Source: Planctomycetota bacterium (GTDB lineage: Bacteria > Planctomycetota > UBA1135 > UBA2386). From it: a stretch of DNA of 12,204 bases. Positions 6,007-12,204 of the stretch are shown here, piece by piece; position 1 is the stretch's first letter; every line of letters begins with the position of its first letter. The notes under the pieces are model-generated. The model did not search any database. It was not told the DNA's origin and saw nothing but the letters and a program-made list of their open reading frames with translations. The stretch covers positions 1-12,204 of the forward strand of contig JAGQRA010000956.1 of the NCBI GenBank assembly GCA_020425885.1, read 5' to 3'. The position numbers and the translations under genes are program-made.

Positions 6007-6522
6007 ATGCGCCTCGATCCGGTCTACGTGCTCGCTCCGAAGAAGACGCCGCGGCCAGCATCGACGAGGCGGATGTTCCTCCTCACCGGCGGCGCCTTCG
6101 TCGCCGGCGCGGCCGTCGGCGGCGCCTGCGGCTACTCGATGGGAGTCGCCGCGAGCCAGCCGCAAGAGGCCCCGCGCCAGCCGGAAGAGAACGCCACGCC
6201 CGAGTACGAGAAGTCGGGCAACCACGAACTCGACGAGCTGCGGCGGCTGGCCGTGAAGGCGCCGCTCGACGAGCTGTTCGACAAGTCGGTGATGTTCCTG
6301 ACGATGCAGATGTCCGACTACAAGACCGATCCGGTCCTGTGGTACGGAGTCGACCGCATGAGCAAGGAGATCATCGACAACCCGGATCGCAAGGTCGATT
6401 ACATGGTGATCGCCGTCGTCATCGAGAACATCAAGTTCCTCGAGCCTCCCGAGAAGCTCGGCCTGCGGACGATGATCCCGAAGCTGAAGCTGCGCCGCGA
6501 CGAGGAGAAGCAGCGGAAATAG
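6007..6522 (+). CDS. Membrane-anchored hypothetical protein
   Basis: The 171-residue protein has a short basic N-terminus and then STRRMFLLTGGAFVAGAAVGG (residues 19-39), a glycine-rich hydrophobic segment. It could be a signal anchor or a Tat-type signal, since an SxRRxFLL-like motif is present. A Pro/Glu-rich linker (QPQEAPRQPEENATPEYE) follows. The C-terminal part (about 70-171) is a soluble, mainly helical domain: ELDELRRLAVKAPLDELFDK, WYGVDRMSKEIIDNP, YMVIAVVIENIKFL, ending in a very basic tail KLKLRRDEEKQRK. I recognise no family. The next gene begins three bases after the stop in the same frame, so the two are almost certainly co-translated. The 187 bases before it hold a TTGACC (5895-5900) but no well-spaced -10 box, so a promoter there is not established. 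Confidence 0.78.
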   Translation: MRLDPVYVLAPKKTPRPASTRRMFLLTGGAFVAGAAVGGACGYSMGVAASQPQEAPRQPEENATPEYEKSGNHELDELRRLAVKAPLDELFDKSVMFLTMQMSDYKTDPVLWYGVDRMSKEIIDNPDRKVDYMVIAVVIENIKFLEPPEKLGLRTMIPKLKLRRDEEKQRK

Positions 6523-6525
6523 CCC

Positions 6526-6828
6526 GTGAAGGCACTGCTAGAAGCCCCGGTGTCCGGCCGCCTGCGCCTGCCGCAGGGCGGCGGTCTCCGCGGCCCACAG
6601 ACCGCCACTCCGGGTGGCTCGATCACGGTCAACGTCGGCCCGAACGACTCCTCGATCCAGGTCACGGATCCGACCACGCAGAACACGACGACGCACAAGG
6701 TCGAACCCGGCAAGGACACCACGATTCCGATGCCGAATGCCCCCGGTGGAACAATGGTGCGGGTCCAGATCGGGAAAGGCCTGAACGCGCAGTTCCTTGT
6801 CGTCGAACTCCAATCCACCGGACCCTGA
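6526..6828 (+). CDS. Small beta-rich hypothetical protein
   Basis: The product has 100 residues with a GTG start at 6526, three bases after the previous stop and in the same frame. No signal peptide is visible. After a Gly/Arg-rich N-terminus the sequence looks like a compact beta sandwich: GGSITVNVGPNDSSIQV, then THKVEPGKDTTIPMPNAPGG, then MVRVQIGKGLNAQFLVVEL. The PGGSITVNVGPNDSSIQV-type opening reminds me of short repeated beta domains in planctomycete proteins, but I cannot name one. It could be a partner of the membrane-anchored protein just upstream. An alternative is that the TAG between them is read through or is an assembly error, which would make one 273-residue protein. Confidence 0.68.
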   Translation: MKALLEAPVSGRLRLPQGGGLRGPQTATPGGSITVNVGPNDSSIQVTDPTTQNTTTHKVEPGKDTTIPMPNAPGGTMVRVQIGKGLNAQFLVVELQSTGP

Positions 6829-6859
6829 ATCCACCTCGCACCTCGACTCGAACCGAGCC

Positions 6860-7957
6860 ATGAAGACCCAACCGAGACTCCTCCTCCTTGGCACGACCGT
6901 CACGGCCGGGCTCGCGGCGCAGAGCCACCTCGTCGTGCCGTCGACGTTCGCGACGACGGACGCCATGAGCTACGAATGGATCGCCGGCGCGACCGACCCG
7001 CAGCGGCAGCAGACGCTGATCGGGGCGAGCCATCTCGCGGCGATGCTCGGCAGCGACATCCACGCCATCGAGTTCCGGCGCACGGCGGTCAACGAGACCT
7101 ACGCTGCGGGTTCGACGAACCTGACGGTGACGCTGTCGATCTCGCCGAACACACCGCTCGCGTGCAGCAACTCGTTCGCCGCCAACACAGGCCCGAGCCC
7201 GGTCCAGGTCTTCTCCGGCACCGTCACGTTGCCGGCGTCGCCGGCCACCGGCGGTTCCGGCTCCGCGATCGGCTGGACCGCCGCGAACATCGTCCGCATC
7301 CCGTTCACCCAGCCGTTCCACTACGCCGGCGGCACGATCTGCGTCGACGTCACCGGGCAGCCGATCACCGGACAGGAGACGTGGTGGATGGCGGACGCGA
7401 CCGAAGAGGTCATCCCCGGCACCGCCGTCGTCGAGCTCGGGCCGGGTTGTGGCGGCTACGGCGGCGTGCAGCGTCAGTGGAGCTCGGTCGACGAACGCAG
7501 CCTCGTGCCCGGCGGCCACGCCGTCTTCCGCGCCTGGGGAACACCTTCCGGCCTCGCGGTGGCCATGTTCGGCGCCGAGGCAACGGGCCCCCTGTTCCCG
7601 CAGTACCCACTTCTGGGTCAGTGGGGCATCCCGACACCGAATTGTGTCAGCTACCTCAATCCGCTGTCGATCCTCGCGACGGTACCGACGGTCTTCGACG
7701 CGCCGGCGCAGCCGTCACCGTTCTCGTCGATGGCCGAGGTGCTCGTGCCCCTGCCCTCGCATCCGGCCTGGTTCGGCTTCCAGCTGACGACGCAGTGGTT
7801 CGATCTCGGCGAACTCGCCTCGAGCAACGGCCTGCGCTGGACGGTGGGCAGTGCCGCCCCCACGCTCGACATGGCGCTGTGCGAAGGCGTCCCGCAATTG
7901 CCGAGCGGTCACGTCACGACCTATCTCGCCCACGTGCTGCGCTTCGAGTACCAGTGA
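6860..7957 (+). CDS. Secreted hypothetical protein of planctomycete type
   Basis: The 365-residue protein starts at ATG 6860 with a signal peptide (MKTQPRLLLLGTTVTAGLAAQ). The mature part is rich in beta strands, small residues, Thr and Trp. It includes IHAIEFRRTAVNETYAAGS, LTVTLSISPNTPLACSNSF, a GGTICVDVTGQPITGQETWW segment, a GPGCGGYGG motif, and a C-terminal half with WGIPTPNCVSYLNPLS, PAWFGFQLTTQWFDLG and LDMALCEGVP. Paired cysteines (LAC/TIC, GPGC/TPNC, MALC) suggest disulfides. From memory, proteins with the same HAIEFRR...YAAG...LTVTLS pattern are numerous in some planctomycete genomes and have no assigned role. The gene begins 31 bases after the previous one and is last in the plus-strand block, followed by strong hairpins. 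Confidence 0.83.
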   Translation: MKTQPRLLLLGTTVTAGLAAQSHLVVPSTFATTDAMSYEWIAGATDPQRQQTLIGASHLAAMLGSDIHAIEFRRTAVNETYAAGSTNLTVTLSISPNTPLACSNSFAANTGPSPVQVFSGTVTLPASPATGGSGSAIGWTAANIVRIPFTQPFHYAGGTICVDVTGQPITGQETWWMADATEEVIPGTAVVELGPGCGGYGGVQRQWSSVDERSLVPGGHAVFRAWGTPSGLAVAMFGAEATGPLFPQYPLLGQWGIPTPNCVSYLNPLSILATVPTVFDAPAQPSPFSSMAEVLVPLPSHPAWFGFQLTTQWFDLGELASSNGLRWTVGSAAPTLDMALCEGVPQLPSGHVTTYLAHVLRFEYQ

Positions 7958-7965
7958 TACTGGAT

Positions 7966-8022
7966 CGCCGCAACGCGGCGTTCCGGGAACGGCAAGTCAG
8001 GCCACCTGACGCCGCTGCGGCG
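7966..8022. terminator. Cluster of hairpins between convergent genes, likely bidirectional terminator
   Basis: The 94-base gap between the stops at 7957 (+) and 8052 (-) contains three inverted repeats in a row. They are CGCCGC-AAC-GCGGCG (7966-7980), GTCAGG-CCA-CCTGAC (7996-8010), and CGCCGC-T-GCGGCG (8010-8022), the last sharing the first's arms. The first is followed by TTCC rather than a U-run. Position between convergent genes and stacking of stems argue for termination or 3'-end protection in both directions. Confidence 0.5.
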
Positions 8023-8051
8023 AGAGTGTCGACGGTCCGCCGAGAATGCCC

Positions 8052-10361
8052 TCAGCGAACCACCTCGGCCGGCCGCAGCCGGAAGGCATCGCTGTCGATG
8101 ATCGCCAGCACCAGGTCCTCCACCGTCACCTTCTCGTTTCGCAACAGGGCCGTGACCGCGTGGTCGAGGCGGAGCGCATCGATCGGTCGCGGCAGGCGCC
8201 CGATGCCGTAGACGAACAGCTTGCGGGCGAAGGTGCGGACGAACGCCGGGTCGGCGCGCAGCACCTGCCGCAACCCCGCCAAGCCGTCGACGACCCGACC
8301 GTCGGGCAGGCGGCCGGTGGCGTCGATCTCGCCACCGCCATCGCGATCGCGGCGGCGCCCGATGGCATCGAAACGCTCGAGTGCCAGGCCCAGCGTATCC
8401 ATGCGCACGTGGCAACCGGCACACGCGCGGCGACCGCGATGCTGCGCCAGCTGCTCGCGGAACGACTGCGCGCTCTCGACCGCAGCGGCCTCGTCGGGCA
8501 GGGTGCCATTGCCGGGCGGCGGCGGCGGCGGCGCCGCGTCGAGCAGGTTCTCGAGGATCCACTTGCCGCGCTTCACGGGGGAAGTCCGCGTCGGGTTCGA
8601 GGTGACGGCGAGGATGCTGCCGTGCCCGAGCAGACCGCCGCGCGCGTGACCCGTCGGCAGCTCGACCCGCACCGGCTCGCTGCCATCGGCGCCGGCCGGC
8701 AACGGGATGCCGTAGAACTCGGCCAACCTGCAGTCGACATGGGTGAAGTCGCAATCGAGCAGATCGCGGACGTCGCGCCGCTCGCGCAGCACGGTGCGGA
8801 ACAGCAGCTCGGTCTGCGCCCGCAGCGAATGGCGCAGCTCGTTGTCGAAGCCCGGGAAGCGATCGGGGTCCGGCGCCAGGGCCGGCAGGTTCTTCAGCTC
8901 GAACCACTGCGCGGCGAACTCGGTCGCCAGCGCATCCGCCCGTGGATCGGCCAGCATGCGCCGGGCCTCGGCGAGCAGCACATCGCGCTGCACCAGCGCA
9001 TCGTCGCGCCCGAGCTCGAGCAGCCGCAGGTCCGGCGTGCTCGCCCACAGGAAGTACGACAACCGCACGGCCAGCGTGCTTCCCGTGACGGGGACCGCCT
9101 CGCCCGGCACCGCCGTGCCGGAGGCGGGTTCGCAGCGGAACAGGAAGTTCGGCGAGGTCAACGCCGACTGCAGCACCAGCCGCAGCGCCGCGACGAGGTC
9201 CTCGCCGTCGGCCAGCGCCGCGTCGCCGACGCCGGCATGACGTTCGATCTCGTCGTCCTCGACGGGCCGGCGCCAGACGCGCGGCAACAACACCGCGGCG
9301 AAGGCACGGATCCTGGTCGGGTCCGAACCACCTGTCGCCGCCGCCTCGTGCACCCATCGTTGCTGCGCCGGCACGACCGGCGCGTCGATCGGACCGATGA
9401 GTTCGCACCAATCGATGTGGAGGTTGCGATCGCGGCGCGTCGGATCCGGGTTCTTCGGGTCGTAGTGGTCGTTGATGTAGGCGAGCCGGATGAGATGCTC
9501 ACCGCCGCGCAGGCGCAGCTCCGTCTCGAACTCCTCGAACCGTCGCAACGGCACCTCGACGGTCGCCACGGCCTCGCCGTCGATGGCCATGCGCATCCTG
9601 GCGGCCTCGGTGCCGGCCGGCGTCGAACGCGCCGACACCCGCAGGACGTAGACGCCATCGCGCGGCAGGCGCAACGGCTGATCGAGATGGGTCTGCGAGA
9701 ACAGGTTGACGAAGTCGCTGCCGAAGGTCACCAGATCAGGATTGCCGACGCGCATCGTCTCGGCTTCGAAACGGCGCACCTGCGGATGTTCCGGGTCCTC
9801 CCCGGTGATCACCTCGGCGGCCACGGCAGAAGCGGCGGCGAGGTACTTCTCGAGATGCAACGTCGAGAACATCATCGCCTCGCCGACCGTGTCGAACCCG
9901 TAGCCGAGGTCGTCGGCCGGAAACCCCGTCGTCGCGACCGTCACGCCGAACAGATCTTCGATCGTGCGTCGCCACTGAGCTCCGTTGAGCCGCCTGATCG
10001 TGGTCCGCCCCGGCGCCGGTGGCAACCGCGGCACATCGCGCCACAGCACCTCGTCGGCCCAGGCGACGAAGGCCACGCGCTCGGCCCCGTCCGGGCCGGC
10101 GCCCTCGGGCTCGTCCGGATCCGGCGGCGGCATCTCCGCCGCCGCGACCCGCGCGCGCAGATGCGACAGTCGCGCCAACCGCTGCACCGGATCGGCCAGC
10201 GACTCGCGCAGGTCGAGGTCGCCCTTGCGGAGGTCGCCGCCATGGCAGTCCAGACAATGGTCTTCCAGGAACGAACGCTGTGGTCGCAGCTCGGCCGCGA
10301 CCTCGTCCTGCGCCATCGCCGAGGCGAGCAGGGCACAGATCACGACGGCAAATCGCACCAT
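8052..10361 (-). CDS. Secreted DUF1592/DUF1588/DUF1585 family protein with planctomycete-type cytochrome motif
   Basis: The protein has 769 residues from ATG 10361. This start exposes a signal peptide (MVRFAVVICALLASAMA, then QDE); a longer frame to 10442 has no signal character. Domains in order: planctomycete cytochrome c-like (PSCyt1) with CLDCH at 36-40 and a MPPP strand near 77; DUF1587 around 122-185 (RLNGAQWRRTIEDLFGV, GYGFDTVGEAMMFST); a beta-rich carbohydrate-binding-like module about 197-325 (FEAETM, YVLRVSARS, EHLIRLAYINDHYDPKNPDP); DUF1595 about 345-405; DUF1592 about 428-555 (LSYFLWASTPD, FAAQWFELKNL); DUF1588 about 570-670 with a second CACAGCH-type site at 647-651 and TSNPTRTSPVKRGKWILENL; DUF1585 about 690-765. 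The PPPPPP linker at 611-616 is typical. These proteins usually sit beside DUF1552 genes and are proposed to be secreted redox or polymer-degradation factors, without proof. The nearest intact DUF1552 gene is 4 kb away. Confidence 0.93.
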   Translation of the reverse strand: MVRFAVVICALLASAMAQDEVAAELRPQRSFLEDHCLDCHGGDLRKGDLDLRESLADPVQRLARLSHLRARVAAAEMPPPDPDEPEGAGPDGAERVAFVAWADEVLWRDVPRLPPAPGRTTIRRLNGAQWRRTIEDLFGVTVATTGFPADDLGYGFDTVGEAMMFSTLHLEKYLAAASAVAAEVITGEDPEHPQVRRFEAETMRVGNPDLVTFGSDFVNLFSQTHLDQPLRLPRDGVYVLRVSARSTPAGTEAARMRMAIDGEAVATVEVPLRRFEEFETELRLRGGEHLIRLAYINDHYDPKNPDPTRRDRNLHIDWCELIGPIDAPVVPAQQRWVHEAAATGGSDPTRIRAFAAVLLPRVWRRPVEDDEIERHAGVGDAALADGEDLVAALRLVLQSALTSPNFLFRCEPASGTAVPGEAVPVTGSTLAVRLSYFLWASTPDLRLLELGRDDALVQRDVLLAEARRMLADPRADALATEFAAQWFELKNLPALAPDPDRFPGFDNELRHSLRAQTELLFRTVLRERRDVRDLLDCDFTHVDCRLAEFYGIPLPAGADGSEPVRVELPTGHARGGLLGHGSILAVTSNPTRTSPVKRGKWILENLLDAAPPPPPPGNGTLPDEAAAVESAQSFREQLAQHRGRRACAGCHVRMDTLGLALERFDAIGRRRDRDGGGEIDATGRLPDGRVVDGLAGLRQVLRADPAFVRTFARKLFVYGIGRLPRPIDALRLDHAVTALLRNEKVTVEDLVLAIIDSDAFRLRPAEVVR

Positions 10362-10501
10362 CGACCTCAGCCTAGCGCCGGCGCGGCGACAGCCAAGCTG
10401 CGCGACCCCGCGCACGTCGTGTCCGCCACCGCCGACGCCCACTTCACCGCTTCCCAGCAGGCACCCCTTGCGTCGCCCGGTCGCCGACCGATGATCGCCG
10501 A

Positions 10502-11467
<966 letters not shown>

Positions 11468-11503
11468 GAGCACCTGCGTCCGATACCACCGCCACCACGG
11501 CGC

Positions 11504-11526
11504 GCCCTCAAGCGTCGCTCGAGGGC
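11504..11526 (+). terminator. Hairpin between nadA and zwf
   Basis: GCCCTCAAGC (11504-11513), loop GTC, GCTCGAGGGC (11517-11526) makes a 10-base-pair stem with a single A-C mismatch, starting 37 bases after the nadA stop. There is no U-tract. It could terminate nadA, or sit in the leader of zwf if transcription reads through. Confidence 0.45.
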
Positions 11527-11597
11527 AACCGATGCCGTGGCGAGGAATGCGCCAACCAACCATGCCATCGAACCCACTCGAGCAGATCACCACGACC

Positions 11598-12204
11598 ATG
11601 AACCCCCTGGGATCCGAACTCGCCGGCGCGCGCACGGCGAAGCCCTGTGCCCTGGTGATCTTCGGTGCCACCGGTGACCTGACCAAGCGCAAGCTGGTGC
11701 CATCGCTGATGGGGCTGGCCAAGGACGGGCTGCTGCCGCCGGGCTTCGCCGTCGTCGGCTACGCGCGGCGGCCGTGGAGCGACGAGACCTTCCGCGACGA
11801 GATGCTCGACGGCGTCCGCCTCTACGGCCGCGGCGACACCAACGCGGCGTTCGAGTCGCTCGCCGACTCGTTCTCGTACCGGAGCGCCGACTTCGCCGAC
11901 CCGGCCGGCTACACCGCGCTAGCCGAACACCTCGAGCGCCTCGACCACAAGCTCGGCACCGCCGGCAACCGCATCTTCTACCTGGCGACGCCGCCGAGCG
12001 CCTACTCGACGATCCTGCGCAACCTGGCGGCGGCCGGACTCTCGACCGAGCAGCCGGGCCGCTTCTCGCGCGTCATCGTCGAGAAGCCGTTCGGCCGCGA
12101 TCTGCCGACCGCGACCGCGCTCAACGAGCAGATCCGCGAGGGTTTCCACGAGCGGCAGGTGTTCCGCATCGACCACTACCTCGGCAAGGAGACGGTGCAG
12201 AACA
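11598..12204 (+). CDS. zwf: Glucose-6-phosphate 1-dehydrogenase, 3' truncated by the window edge
   Basis: This is the N-terminal 202 residues of glucose-6-phosphate dehydrogenase, which oxidises glucose 6-phosphate to 6-phosphogluconolactone with NADP (or NAD) and opens the oxidative pentose phosphate pathway. The dinucleotide-binding fingerprint is CALVIFGATGDLTKRKLVPS (residues 17-36), followed by AVVGYARRPWSDETFRDEM. NRIFYLATPP (about 122-131) and RVIVEKPFGRDL (about 157-168) are conserved, and FRIDHYLGKETVQN carries the substrate-binding Lys and catalytic His region just before the edge. The start is ambiguous: in-frame ATGs also lie at 11532, 11547 and 11562. I chose 11598 because MNPLGSEL...KPCALVIFG has the usual length before the fingerprint. 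No strong Shine-Dalgarno separates the options. It follows nadA after 130 bases and a hairpin. Confidence 0.95.
   Translation, partial: MNPLGSELAGARTAKPCALVIFGATGDLTKRKLVPSLMGLAKDGLLPPGFAVVGYARRPWSDETFRDEMLDGVRLYGRGDTNAAFESLADSFSYRSADFADPAGYTALAEHLERLDHKLGTAGNRIFYLATPPSAYSTILRNLAAAGLSTEQPGRFSRVIVEKPFGRDLPTATALNEQIREGFHERQVFRIDHYLGKETVQN

Overview
The window is GC-rich and comes from a bacterium that looks like a member of the Planctomycetota. The main evidence is a Tat-exported DUF1552 protein plus a large secreted DUF1587/1595/1592/1588/1585 protein with planctomycete-type cytochrome motifs (two CxxCH). Other support comes from many short-lived secreted or membrane-anchored proteins of no known function, a GspG-like C-terminal domain on an unrelated enzyme-like protein, and few clear Shine-Dalgarno sites. 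DUF1552/DUF1592 pairs also occur in Verrucomicrobia, Acidobacteria and Myxococcota, so the phylum is an inference.

Layout. (1) 3-875 (+): the 3' part of a protein made of carboxypeptidase-regulatory-like beta-sandwich repeats. (2) 891-1026 (-): a short decayed copy of the C-terminus of a DUF1552 gene. (3) 1076-1986 (-): a two-gene unit with an ATGA overlap, encoding a four-helix membrane protein then an isoprenylcysteine/phospholipid methyltransferase-like protein. (4) 2058-2588 (+): a small cysteine-containing protein, divergent from the unit before it. (5) 2636-3970 (-): the intact DUF1552 gene. (6) 4150-7957 (+): five genes in one direction, namely a 61-aa lipoprotein, a TraB/GumN-like protein fused to a GspG-like tail, a membrane-anchored protein, a small beta-rich protein and a secreted protein. 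(7) 8052-10361 (-): the DUF1592-type protein. (8) 10502 to the right edge (+): nadA (quinolinate synthase), then the 5' part of zwf (glucose-6-phosphate dehydrogenase).

How the genes relate. The DUF1552 and DUF1592 proteins normally travel as neighbours and are thought to act together outside the cytoplasm. Here they share a strand but are split by about 4 kb of oppositely oriented genes. The DUF1552 remnant at 891-1026 points to past duplication or rearrangement. nadA (NAD synthesis) and zwf (NADPH production) are ordinary housekeeping genes. No mobile element, CRISPR array, tRNA or rRNA was seen. The most unusual items are the DUF1552 remnant with an exact 55-codon deletion, the TraB-GspG fusion, the split DUF1552/DUF1592 pair and the cysteine protein at 2058-2588.
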